Shown here piece by piece: positions 10,602 to 20,791 of a DNA stretch of 64,000 nt. The position numbers were made by a program, and so were the translations under genes. A model generated the notes under the pieces. The model saw nothing but the letters and a program-made list of their open reading frames with translations, was not told the DNA's origin and did not search any database. Origin of the DNA: Solenopsis invicta (Eukaryota; Arthropoda; Insecta; Hymenoptera; Formicidae); the NCBI RefSeq assembly GCF_016802725.1, contig NW_024105412.1, positions 168,841-232,840 on the forward strand. The letters are read 5' to 3'. Numbering within the stretch: the stretch's first letter is position 1; each line of letters opens with the position of its first letter.

Positions 10602-11840
10602 ATGGCGGAAGGTACAGGTACGCAACAGAACGCTATCACACTGACGAACGAACAGTTCGCCCTTCTTCTACAACAGATACAAATATCCGCTACGAACGTC
10701 TCCGCCGCAAACATCGCGTTACCGCACGGTAATTTCTCGCGATGTACTTCGCGTTTCGACGGAAAAAAGACGTCCGACGTAGAAGCTTTCATAGACGCGA
10801 CAGTTACGTACAAAGATTGCACAAACGTATCTGACGAAAACGCTCTAAAGGGTCTACCGATCCTCCTTACGGATCTCGCCGCCACATGGTGGCAAGGCGT
10901 TAAATCTACGGTCGATACATAGGATGCCGCGATAGACTTATTAAAGCTAACCTACGGACCTAAAAAGCCGGCATATCGAATTTACAAAGAACTCTTCGCG
11001 CACGAGCAAGAAGAAAATACATCGACGGACATATTTATATGTAAAGCGCGTGCACTTCTCGCTAAACTTGCCTACGATACACTATTAACGGAAAGCGTCC
11101 AATTAGATATGGTTTACGGATTACTATTATATAAAATTCGAAAGGAAGTACCACGCGAAAAAGTTACGTCATTCACGGAATTATTAGAGCTCGCAAGAGA
11201 AGTCGAAGTAAATACGGCCGAGGAAAACAACAAATCGTCTAAACAATCAACATCGTCCCAGTCATCCAACAAACAAGAAACGCGCCCACGTTGCAAATAT
11301 TGTAAAAACTTCGGTCATACAATAGACGAGTGTACAAATCTTAAAAAGAAAAACGAGGATAGCCTAACCACAACGAGCAATAAAAATAAAACAAATTCCG
11401 GTGTAGACGACACGCAAATAACTTGTTTCGGTTGCGGAAATTCGGGATACCTTCGAAAAGATTGCCCAAAGTGCAATAAAACGGACAAAAATAAAAACAC
11501 GACAAAGCCCGATTTTTGTCTCATAGACGCGTCCGAAATACGCACGAAATATAAAAACCGACCAATTCTAAACATAGAAATATTAGGAGCGAGAGGTACA
11601 GGTTTAATCGATACCGCCGCAAAGATGAGCGTCGCAGGAAATAGCCTTTACAAAATCCTCGTCCAAAAGAAACAAAAATTCGAAAAATCGAATTTGCGCA
11701 TTGGATTAGCGGACCGCACGATAAGTACTGCATTTCTCATAATACCGTATGTAGAAAATAATTACACATTACTCGGCATGGATTTTATAGAAAAAGCAAA
11801 AATAGTAATAAATATACCTCAACTGGCATTTTGCAGATAA
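10602..11840 (+). pseudogene. Gypsy-A gag and protease region
   Basis: The frame begins MAEGTGTQQNAITLTNEQFA. After a stop at 10920-10922 it continues in the same frame to 11840. The capsid-like part has DLAATWWQGVK. Two zinc knuckles follow: CKYCKNFGHTIDEC and CFGCGNSGYLRKDC. Next comes the retropepsin region, GLIDTAAKMSVAG, where the usual DTG/DSG triad reads DTA, so the protease is probably inactive. Gag packages element RNA and the protease matures the polyprotein. The stop and the altered triad mark this copy as defective. Confidence 0.8.
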
Positions 11841-11892
11841 CCTTGAAAAGCACGAACTAAATTTCGAAGCTCCAGATGAAACGGCCGACGTC

Positions 11893-13560
11893 TTGCAACT
11901 AAATTTCGTCAACACATTAAGAGACAACGAAGCTCAAACCTTATCTACGGATCAACGCAAAATGATAAACGATACCTTATTAAATAACGAAGATATCTTC
12001 GCACTAGGGGGAGAGCAAACTTCACACGCCGAACATGCCATCGATACAGGAAATAATGCACCGGTTGCAACACCACCATATAAAATGCCACAACACAAAA
12101 AGGAAATATTAGAAAAAGAACTCAACGCCATGCTAAAAGCCAACATTATAGAGGAATGCGAATCACCATGGGCAGCACCAGTAGTACTCGTACCCAAAAA
12201 GGATGGCACAGTAAGAGTCTGCATCGACTATCGCCGCTTAAACGCGATCACGAAGACAGATTCATATCCAATGTCCAGGATCGATGAGTTACTGCACCTT
12301 GCGAAAAGAACACTGTATATGTCTATTATCGACCTTCGCTCAGGTTATTGGCAAGTAAGTATCAAACCGTCAGATCGAAACAAAACCGCATTTACAACAC
12401 CATTCGGAACCTTTCGATTTAGACGCATGCCTTTTGGTCTTAAAAATGTCGGAGCAACTTTTTAAAGGTTGATGGACCATTTTCGTAGAGGTTTAAAAGA
12501 TACCACAACACTAGTATATCTAGACGATATAATCGTCCTATCAATTAATTTTAAAGAATATTTGCAAGACTTACAAAAAGTCTTCAATTGTTTGCGCGAA
12601 TTCAAATTACGGCCTAAAAGAGAAAAATGTAACTTTGCCTGTTCACAAATTAAATTTCTAGGTCATTTAACAACTGAAGGAATTCGCCCAGATGACAATA
12701 AGGTGGCAGCTATCCTGAACCTACCTCCCCCAAGAAATTTAAAACATCTACTAACGTTCTTACAGACTGCCTCATGGTTTCGTAGATTTATTCTTAACTT
12801 TGCAGAAATTGCCAAACCTTTGACATCACTCACCAAGAAGGACGCTACGTGGACTTGAAAGAAAAACCAGGAAGACTCTTTCAACAAATTGAAAGAAGCA
12901 CTCACAAATGCCCCTGTACTCAGGCAGGCAGATGATCGCATACCCTTCATAATAAGAACAGACGCCAGCAATTATGCAATAGGAGCCATACCCAAGGAGA
13001 GGGAGCCGACGAAAGACCAGTAGAATTCGCAAATCGTTTGTTAATCGCAGCAACTATAGCACGACAGAACGCGAAGCGCTCGCAATCGTCTGGGCCGTTT
13101 CAAAATTTAGAGGAAGCATCGACGGCGCTCAAATCACTATAGGCACAGATCATCAACCCCTAAAATGGCTTATGAGTCTGAAATCTCCGTCAGGACGATT
13201 AGCCCGATGGGCATTAAGCCTACAAGAATATGATCTCAACATTACATATTCCTCAGGAAAAATGAATGTCGTCGCCGATGCGCTCTCAAGGCCTCCATGC
13301 ACATAAAACAATGAAGCCGACTGCAGAGTATGCACAATCACCATCAATCTCCCTTCAGACGGTGCTGCAAAATTAAGAGAGGAACAATTATCCGATCCAG
13401 AAACCAAAAAGATCATCGACGTATTTGAAATAAAAGATGACCTTAACCTTGCAAACTGGATCTCCCGCGGTTACTTAATGTCGAACAGCGTATTGTATTG
13501 GTACACTCCAACCAAAAACACTGAAGAGGCCCAATGGGTCGTATCAGAATGCGCTATTAA
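11893..13560 (+). pseudogene. Gypsy-A reverse transcriptase and RNase H
   Basis: Reverse transcriptase motifs are present: CIDYRRLNAITKTDSYPM, SIIDLRSGYWQV, FRFRRMPFGLKN and LVYLDDIIVLS with the YLDD catalytic pair. A stop at 12463-12465 splits the domain. A tether region (IKFLGHLTTEGI) and an RNase H stretch (RTDASNYAIGA near 12957) follow, but stops and a frameshift after 12856 break RNase H. The protein would copy element RNA into DNA in the cytoplasm. It lies in a different frame from gag, as is common in this group. Confidence 0.85.
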
Positions 13561-13571
13561 ACGCATATTAT

Positions 13572-14766
13572 ATGAAAATAATATGCGACGCACCTACGGC
13601 CGGTCATTATGGAGTTGACAGAACCCTAAAACGCATTGCAAGCAAATACTGTTGGACAGGAATGCGCAAAACAATTAACGAACACGTCAAGAAGTGTTTA
13701 GAGTGCGAAAGATACAAACCATCAAATTTAAAACCCGCCGGATTACTGAGAACTCCGGCCGCTAGAAGATCGAAACTCGAAGATTCGAGGTACTAGCCAT
13801 GGATCTATTTGGACCTTTACCAATTACTTCAGAGGACTACCAATGGATATTCATCGTCGAAGACGTCGCCACAAAATGGGTCGAATTATTTCCATTGAAG
13901 CGTGCAACCGCAGATGCGTGCGTAAAAACATTAATTGACGAAGTCATGCTCAGATTCAGCATACCACGCCGTATAATCTCCGACAATGGACCACAGTTCA
14001 TCGGAGCAGTTATGCAACAAGTATCCTACTGCTTGGGATTTAGTCAATCACTAACTCCAATTTATCACCCAGAAGCAAATCCAGTGGAACGCAAAAACAG
14101 AGACATGAAAATTCAACTCTCCATCCTCGTAGGTAACGAACACACAAAATGGGCAAATAAGTTACCATCCATCAGATACGCCATGAATTCTAGTGTATCA
14201 CAATCGACGGGAAATACCCCAGCTTACCTAATGTTTGCACGAGAAATGCGAAACCCAGGGGACATCCAGCAAGATTTACGCGAAATTGTCATCGGAGAAA
14301 ACTTTGTATCAGAAATAACGCCATATCTATTAAAAATCGCCGATACTATGAAAGAAGTAACCGAGACACGTGAAAAAGAATAAGATCAACACAAAAGATA
14401 TGCAGATAAAGCACGAAGACCAGCTACGACTTTTCAAGAAGGAGACCAGGTCATGGTTAAGACACGAACATTAAGCAACGCAGCCCAAGGAGTCACAGCC
14501 AAATTCATTCCGAAAAGAGATGGACCTTACAAAATTGCCAAATGCATTTCACCTACCACTTATCAATTAGCTAATAATATTACAGGTGACCTACTAGCGA
14601 CCTACCATGTTTCCGACTTAGAAGCTTGGAAAAGGGACCGAACAGAAAACCTAATCAACCCAGTTCGAACCATACGAAAACGCGGCCGTCCTAAGAAAAC
14701 TCCAAATCCTTCACCACACAAGTTGGATCTTCGGCGAGGACCCCTGACAGATCCAAAGGGGGAGTC
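13572..14766 (+). pseudogene. Gypsy-A integrase
   Basis: An HHCC zinc-binding part (HYGVDRTLKRIASKY...CLECERYK) is followed, after a frameshift near 13780-13800, by the D,D-35-E core: MDLFGPLP, IISDNGPQFIG and NPVERKNRD. A stop at 14381-14383 precedes the C-terminal DNA-binding stretch (RDGPYKIAKCISPTTYQL, TYHVSDLEAW). A basic tail (RKRGRPKKTPNPSPHK) resembles an AT-hook. Integrase joins element cDNA to the chromosome. Three lesions make it non-functional. Confidence 0.85.
14754..14766 (+). other. Gypsy-A polypurine tract
   Basis: AAAGGGGGAGTC directly precedes the 3' LTR, the position expected for the plus-strand primer. Confidence 0.75.
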
Positions 14767-15103
14767 TATAACGCGAAAGCACCCGTAACACGGTCAAAGA
14801 CCGCGGCACTTAGATGGCACTCTACCTCTGGGAACTCTAACCCAGGCGGCGCTGACGCGAGCGAGGAAGCAGCGCGAGAAGACCTCGCCTAACTTAACAC
14901 TACCAGTGTGTGAACCACCAAAGAACATTCCGTCTTTCATTTTGTACACGCTCTCAGTATTTGCCTAAATACATTTTGCTCAATTTAAAGTCAGTGGTTA
15001 AACATTGTTGTCCTCTTCGATCTCAATAATAGTAACCTCGATAGAACTCACCTCACTGGACTGGCGTTGCGTCGGCTACTCGACAGCAATCGGCCACGTC
15101 ACA
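14767..15103 (+). repeat. Gypsy-A 3' LTR (337 bp)
   Basis: Near-identical partner of the 5' LTR. A three-base insertion (CCGCGG versus CGG near 14802) and a few substitutions separate them, so insertion is fairly recent. The TTGA duplication follows. Confidence 0.9.
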
Positions 15104-15802
15104 TTGAAAATTAAAATAATTTTTTAGTTGAAGTAACGAGTAACAAGTCAAAGTAACGCGTTATTTTTACGTTATTTTGACTCTTTACTTCACCCAAAAG
15201 TTATTTCTTTCATAACATTCTATAACTAACTACTAATGGTAACGAATTACTTCAAGTAACTATTTCATCCTAGCCTTATCATTACCATTTTTAAGAAAAA
15301 ACGTCATTACCAAATCGTTATTATAAAAAGAAATATTGAACAGTAACGCTAAAGTAACGACTTGCCATCCCTGATATTTAATATATCAAAAATAAGCTGT
15401 AATATGTATTTATTATTTATAAAGGTATTCAACTATCATCTCAGTCGAGCGCGAAGAATGATAGAAAGTGTATTCGGCATTTTGGTAGCGAAATGGCGAA
15501 TTTATTGTCGACCAATAATCGCATCTGTTTCCACCACAGTTAAAATTATTCAAGCAACCGTATGCTTGCACAATTTCATAATTCAAAATGAACAGAAATT
15601 TCCATTCTTCAAAAGGCGTTATACATGTATAACTGAAAAAGGAGGCGTAATAAATAGTGTATTGTAAGAAATAGATAATGCTGGTAGAATAAATGTTAAC
15701 GCTTGACTTGTTTCTAAAATCCGAAATGATTTTGCTTCATACTTCGAAAATACTGGGGCAGTACCTTGGCAGTGGGAAAAAGTTTTACTTAACGATTTTT
15801 AA

Positions 15803-16235
15803 TTGAAAAAACTTCAGATTTCAGGTAAGAAAAATTTTGATAAATTGCTTATTAATATTTTAAAATTGAAAAAACAAAAGTAATTTGTTTTTTATACAGG
15901 AGTTACAAAAAAATGCCATGATCGCCACAGGATACCACGATTGCACAACAGAAAAATAAAAAATAATACACATATGTTTCTGGCGTTTCTGAGAAAGATC
16001 GAATCAAAAAGTAATAAACAAATAAAAACAAATATAAAATAAAATAATAAAAGAACAAAATTTTTGAAGCCTAAATAAAAAATATAAATATTACATATAC
16101 TAAAAGTCAAATTTATTTAGCACAACCAACTTTGCCCCCTCCAAAAAAAGTTTTTTTATTAATTTGTAATTTAATTTTAATTTGTGCTAAGTTGTCTTGT
16201 TTGTTTAAAAAATAAAAATGTTTCCAGCTAATAAT
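15803..16235. other. AT-rich spacer between the two Harbinger genes
   Basis: No gene is visible. The two Harbinger genes converge here, so the stretch may hold their 3' untranslated regions. Confidence 0.4.
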
Positions 16236-17690
16236 GCTAATAGTTTTGTACTTGGATCATTCTTTGTTAACACAAAGATCTTCTTTTTTGGCGAGTATTG
16301 TCAAAAATTGTATTTCTCTATCGCGATATGATAGCCTTTGCATACCTTCTCCCAACTGCTAAAAATCCATCTAATAGATCAGCCTGCACTATTGGCTCTT
16401 TTAACGCTTTTATTACAGCTTCTTGGAAAATATTGCTTTTTTTCTCTGAAAAATAAAGTATACATCGATTGAATAACGTTACAAATTAAATCATGACTTA
16501 CTTTTGGATACAGGAATGTGCTGGGGTATATCTAAATCGTAATCAGCAGTTTTCAACGATTTTAAAAATAAGATAGCAATGTTATTGTAGCAACACATGT
16601 TTTGCTATGTTTAAAGTTGAAGCCTGTGCACAATAGAGAAATATTAGATATTAGAAATAGAAATAGAATTTTAGATTCAGTTTTATCAATTGTTCGATTC
16701 GAGAATGGCTCTCAAAATCTGGGGCTTGTGCCCTGTCCACGCGTCACGCACCAAATAATTCACAAGAAACGCGCGGTCGAGAATTGCTGGGTAATTCTCT
16801 AATTTCTTAAATAAGTTTATTTAAAAACTTTGAACACACTACAGCTTTGCGGAAACGGGGTATAAGAAATATCGACATACTTGAAAAACTTATAATAAAT
16901 AAAAAAATGTACAGATACGTCCGTACGCATCGGTGACTGAATTGCGAATAATTGCGATCGCGGAGCGCGAGAGCAGCGCAGAAATCGGGATCAAAAAGCA
17001 ATCGGAAACGCGAATATTCACCTGTCTAAAATGCACGACGCTTTATCGGAATATGCGCGAACGGTAGCTTGTTGCCAAGGGAAAACTCGCGAGAAAAACG
17101 GAGTAGGCGATGAAAATAGGGCAATCGCAAAAATGCGATGAAAACGAATCAATCTCAAAGACGCGCAATGGAAACCGAGCGACAACGATGACGCGCGTAC
17201 CGAACATCAATAAATACTATAGATAAATAATAAGTTATGTTGTACCTTGTATGAATTTATGTCTTATTCTTATGTGTGCGTTACGTTTAATATTCAATAA
17301 GAAAACTGATTATAAAATTTTTATTCCTGTTCCTAATATCTAATATTCCTGTATTATACGCAGAGCCTTATCATCAATGGAAATGAGAGGAAAAATATAT
17401 TAACAAGCTACTAACGTCTCGAATTTATGATCGGTGTTCGCGAAGTCACACCAAGAGTTGACGTTTGTAGAGAGACATTGTTGGGTGTCGAGGTCCACGG
17501 AATAACAGAAGTTGGTATAGGCGTTCGTACACGAGTGGGAGTCAGCATCGATGGTGAAGCATGGATGATAGTCGACGTCTCAGAAGAAATATCGGTGAAC
17601 TTTGAAGCTCCAGTATCATCTTCATATTGCTCAGGTAATACATCTGTTTCATGTTCAGCAACGTCTGACAATGAACTGACGGTCCTAAAA
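16236..17690 (-). pseudogene. Probable second Harbinger gene (MADF/Myb-like DNA-binding partner)
   Basis: A spliced minus-strand gene can be pieced together by eye. One exon (about 17418-17687, after a TTATTTTAG acceptor) encodes TVSSLSDVAEHETDVLPEQY and a Ser/Thr/Pro-rich run. Another (ending at a GTAAGT donor near 16501) encodes ADYDLDIPQHIPVSK. A third (from about 16446, after a TTTTTCAG acceptor) encodes SNIFQEAVIKALKEPIVQAD and FLTILAKKEDLCVNKE. Harbinger elements carry a transposase and a Myb/SANT- or MADF-like helper on separate genes. Position and convergent orientation fit that, but I do not see a diagnostic MADF domain. A stop interrupts exon 3 (after AKAIISR). Confidence 0.45.
16637..17353. 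mobile_element. Inverted-repeat element in an intron of the second Harbinger gene
   Basis: Left AGAAATATTAGATATTAG, continuing to TTTAGATTCAGTTTT, is the inverse of right AAAACTGATTATAAA continuing to CTAATATCTAATATTCCT. Arms are about 50 bp and the whole is about 715 bp. The interior is more GC-rich than its surroundings (GATCGCGGAGCGCGAGAGC near 16955). No reading frame of note. Confidence 0.6.
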
Positions 17691-17732
17691 TAAATATATT
17701 CATTTATACAGCATTTTATGGCCGATATTTAC

Positions 17733-17838
17733 TTTGTTCTTTTATTTAAGATCATCTTAAGTACAATCATAACGTAATTATAGAGCATTAGCTTCTTAAG
17801 ACATTAAGACTTAAAATGATCTTGAAATAAGAACAGAT
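17733..17838. mobile_element. About 105-bp palindromic MITE
   Basis: Left TTGTTCTTTTATTTAAGATC, continuing ATCTTAAGT, is the inverse of right ACTTAAAATGATCTTG continuing AAATAAGAACA. Target duplication not clear. Confidence 0.55.
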
Positions 17839-17883
17839 TAAAGATCATCGCAAATAAATCTTTACAGCTATACAATGTTAACA

Positions 17884-18488
17884 TAAGAAATAATAAATGA
17901 ATATAAGTACAAAAACGAGTTAATTTAGGTGTAATTGTAATTTAATTAATTTATGAATTACATTAATACTAATGACGGAACGTTTTGTCCTGACTGGACT
18001 TCTTCAGCGCCGTCAACTATTTTCAATAAATTTTAATCATAATAAATATATTCCTACCGAAATTTTTTCTTTTGCGTCATTTGTGTGTCAACATCAATAT
18101 CCTAGGCACAACTATTCTATAGTTATATGACATACGTATTTAATATTTATTTAATATTTATTTAAACGGAGTTCAGATTGTAAAATATTTCATTAAGCTA
18201 GACTTTAAAATAAATATTGTATACATGTGCCACATAACTGTCAAGTGTAGATGTGCTTACAATTAGATCTGGATGTTGACATACAAATAATAAAAAAGAA
18301 AAAATAGGGATAGGAGCATATTGATTATAATTAGAATTTATTGAAAATAGTTAACAGATAAAAAAGTCCATTAATAATGGATCCTAGTTGAAACGTTCCG
18401 TCGTTGTTATTAATGTAATACACAAATTAATTTAAAATTACATTCAAATTAGCTCATTTTTATCCTCATATTCATTTATTATTTATAA
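17884..18488. mobile_element. Fold-back element with arms of about 175 bp
   Basis: The left arm begins AAATAATAAATGAATATAAG and holds ACATTAATACTAATGACGG, AACGTTTTG and AACTATTTTCAATAAATT. The right arm is the inverse, from AATTTATTGAAAATAGTT near 18334 to TATTCATTTATTATTTAT near 18485. The loop (about 18060-18305) is unpaired and non-coding. Confidence 0.7.
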
Positions 18489-18961
18489 TACGACCGGGTT
18501 AATTTTTTTTTTTTTAATAAACTTTAGAACCAATCAGGATATTGTTTTAGGCTTATCTATTCTAAAGGACAATAAAAGTAACGCTAAATTTAATTTTATA
18601 ACTAAACTAACGAGAAAATTAAGTTTGGGCGCGATACGATTGACTACAAACCACTCATAATAGCCGGTGTCTAGAGATTTTCTAATGTTCAAAAGCGCTG
18701 TGAGTTGCTTGTGATCGATCGTATCGTGTTCAAATATTATAGTACCTACCTGAAATAATTCAATTTAAACCAATCTATGTAAGTGCGCTGGACATCAAAC
18801 AAATTATCTCCAATATTTATTATCTTTAAAAACTTGAAAAAAGTAATACAATTTTGCATATTGAAAAAAGAGAAAAACTTACTGCCGTCTCTCGAAAACA
18901 TCATTCAAGAATGTCATCATAAAACCTGAACTTAGGTATTCTTTTTAAAATCTCATTATCC

Positions 18962-18963
<2 letters not shown>
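18489..18963. other. AT-rich spacer, nothing recognised
   Basis: No reading frame or repeat is evident. It ends in an (AT)n run at 18965-18992 beside the next fold-back element. Confidence 0.4.
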
Positions 18964-18993
<30 letters not shown>

Positions 18994-18996
<3 letters not shown>

Positions 18997-19700
18997 GGTG
19001 CAAGAAAAGTTCCGGGACGGCGAAATATCTCGAAAACTAAGCATTTTAGGAAAAAGTGTTTCAGACAAAAGTTGTAGGGTTTAAAAAGATCTATTTACTG
19101 ATCTTATCAGTTTGACCTTGGATGGCGTCGCCAAGGTCAGATCAAAATTACATTAACTTTTTTAAATGGAACACCTAACTTTTTATTGCATATTCTTGTA
19201 GCTTATCTCGAGACCTTTCCAAAACATTACAAGAAAGTTTATTTTCGTTGTGTACTTTCCGAGTTGTGAGGCTTGAAAGCTACAGTGTACTGTAGTGTGG
19301 GTCCAGCCAGTTAAGGCAAGTGTGGCGTGACACACGCCACACTTGCCTTAACTGGCCGGACCCACACGCCACTCTTGCCTTAACTGGCTGGACCCACACT
19401 ACAGTACACTGTAGCTTTCAAGCCTCACAACTCGGAAAGTACTCAACGAAAATAAACTTTCTTGTAATGTTTTGGAAAGGTCTCGAGATAAGCTACAAGA
19501 ATATGCAATAAAAAGTTAGGTGTTCCATTTAAAAAAGTTAATGTAATTTTGATCTGACCTTGGCGACGCCATCCAAGGTCAAACTGATAAGATCAGTAAA
19601 TAGATCTTTTTAAACCCTACAACTTTTGTCTGAAACACTTTTTCCTAAAATGCTTAGTTTTCGAGATATTTCGCCGTCCCGGAACTTTTCTCGCACCCTG
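18994..19700. mobile_element. 707-bp fold-back element, nearly full-length palindrome
   Basis: The ends CAGGGTGCAAGAAAAGTTCC and GGAACTTTTCTCGCACCCTG are inverted and flanked by TA (18992-18993 and 19701-19702). Pairing continues almost to the centre near 19330 with very few mismatches. The centre contains a second, shorter duplication of TTAAGGCAAG / CTTGCCTTAACTGG, so the right arm is about 40 bp longer. No coding capacity. Such an arm match implies either recent insertion or gene conversion between arms. Confidence 0.85.
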
Positions 19701-19702
19701 TA

Positions 19703-19785
19703 TATAGTATATACATACATACATACGAACATACATACGAACATACATACGTACATACATACGTACATACATACATATATAGTCA
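19703..19785 (+). repeat. Microsatellite of CATA/CGAA/CGTA tetranucleotides
   Basis: Runs of ACATACATACGA and ACATACATACGT alternate. It adjoins the fold-back element. Confidence 0.85.
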
Positions 19786-19861
19786 TTTAAAAAGTATCCG
19801 CGGTTTTTCGTTACTAGATGGTGTTGATGGTCATATATTGGGCAACACTAATTTCTAGTAT

Positions 19862-20725
19862 ATTTTCTACGGTTATCTCTCAAGCAATGTTGTGCTTAAT
19901 AAATCATCAAGGTTGCTATTATCAGTATCAGATTTTGAATTATTTACTATGTCGTCAAAACACTTCCAAATGTCCTCGTGTGTTTCGCTTATGACATCTC
20001 GTTCTTGAAGAGAGCTGACGTTATGACTCTGCGTATTGTTTTCGGTATCATTAGTGACTTTTATATTCATTTCTAGTAATTCTTCAATAATTCACTGTTT
20101 GGCCTTATTTTCGTCTGGACAAAATTTTGTTTTAAACCTTGGATCTAATACGGTAGCGAGTACAAAACATTTTTGATCCTTGACATTGAGTCCTACATAA
20201 CAATAGAAAATACAATTATTTATTTCGAAGAAAAAATAATAATGCAAATTTATTAAAGTAATAAACATTATAGCAATACCTATAGAATTAAGAAATCGTT
20301 CTTCCATCGCTTTTTTGAGATCTTTTTTCAACATCACTACTCCAGTATCCTTTTGTCGTTTTGAAAGATATGAGTGTAGAGTAACAATTGCCGGAATAAC
20401 GTATCCAATTGTTTCACAATCTGAACTGGCCATTTTAGTAATTTCTTCAAATGGTTGGAGAACACGTATAACGTTTTCTACCATATTCCATTGCATAGCC
20501 GTAAGGTTTGATATGTCTTTCTCCGCAGCATTTGCAGTTACCGCTTGTCGTTGTTCATGAAACCTTGACAACATATAAAATGTAGAATTCCATTGTGCAG
20601 TAACATCTTGAATTAACTTATAAATTGGCAATTTTAAATTTTCTTGTATGTTTTTGAGTTTCGAGCAGGCGAGTGAAGAATGGCTAAAATGTCCAACAAT
20701 TTTTCGACATTTTCCCAAAACAACA
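19862..20725 (-). pseudogene. hAT transposase relic with an 87-bp intron
   Basis: The minus strand reads KLPIYKLIQDVTAQWNSTFY, LQPFEEITKMASSDCETIGY and IPAIVTLHSYLSK. After an intron (20193-20279, GTATTG...ATGTAG) it reads LNVKDQKCFVLATVLDPRFK. This is the RNase H-like core of ZBED-type hAT transposases (TRWNSTYYML and LDPRFK motifs). A TGA at 20092-20094 interrupts it, then ELLEMNIKVTNDTENN continues in frame. The BED zinc finger and the C-terminal dimerisation domain are missing; the 5' side is cut by the Copia relic and the 3' side ends near 19862. Confidence 0.85.
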
Positions 20726-20791
20726 AAATTTCGATTTTTAAAAATACAATTGTGAATCACAATCAATTAAACGATATATTCTTCAGGTCAT

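Larger units (their letters stand above)
9741..15373. mobile_element. hAT-type non-autonomous element in Harbinger intron 2
   Basis: Left end CAAGGATGGGAAGTAA and right end CTTGCCATCCCTG are inverted and match the CAGGGATGG-type termini of hAT elements. Target copies are GTATTTAA (9733-9740) and ATATTTAA (15374-15381), 8 bp with one mismatch, the hAT length. Without the inserted Gypsy-A it is about 600 bp. Repeated AGTAACG-type motifs lie near the right end. It carries no transposase. Confidence 0.75.
8095..15802 (+). pseudogene. PIF/Harbinger transposase relic with three exons
   Basis: Exon 1 (to 8595) reads MSTEMFNQLLDIVGPRIAKQ and, after a frameshift near 8384, FPHCVVAIDGKQVQIQ. Exon 2 (9412-9732) reads SPPHNGSTFYNYKGNHSIN, LLAVCDANYCFTLVDIGADG and PYPRSGHLNRRRK. 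Exon 3 (15425-15802) reads VFNYHLSRARRMIESVFGIL, ATVCLHNFI and GAVPWQWEK. This is the order of HARBI1-like nucleases, with AIDGKxVxIQ and VDIGADGRQSD around catalytic aspartates. Introns have GTAAAT...TTTTAG and GTATTT...ATAAAG borders and keep phase. Stops in exon 2 (after GIFAH and RFERN, and in the VAD region) and in exon 3 show it is dead. Intron 2 holds a hAT-type element that contains Gypsy-A. Confidence 0.85.

Noticed and set aside
10424..10885. 153-residue minus frame
   Set aside because: It is the shadow of Gypsy-A leader and gag on the opposite strand.
17427..17693. 88-residue + frame
   Set aside because: It is the reverse shadow of the probable second Harbinger gene exon, whose minus frame has better splice context.
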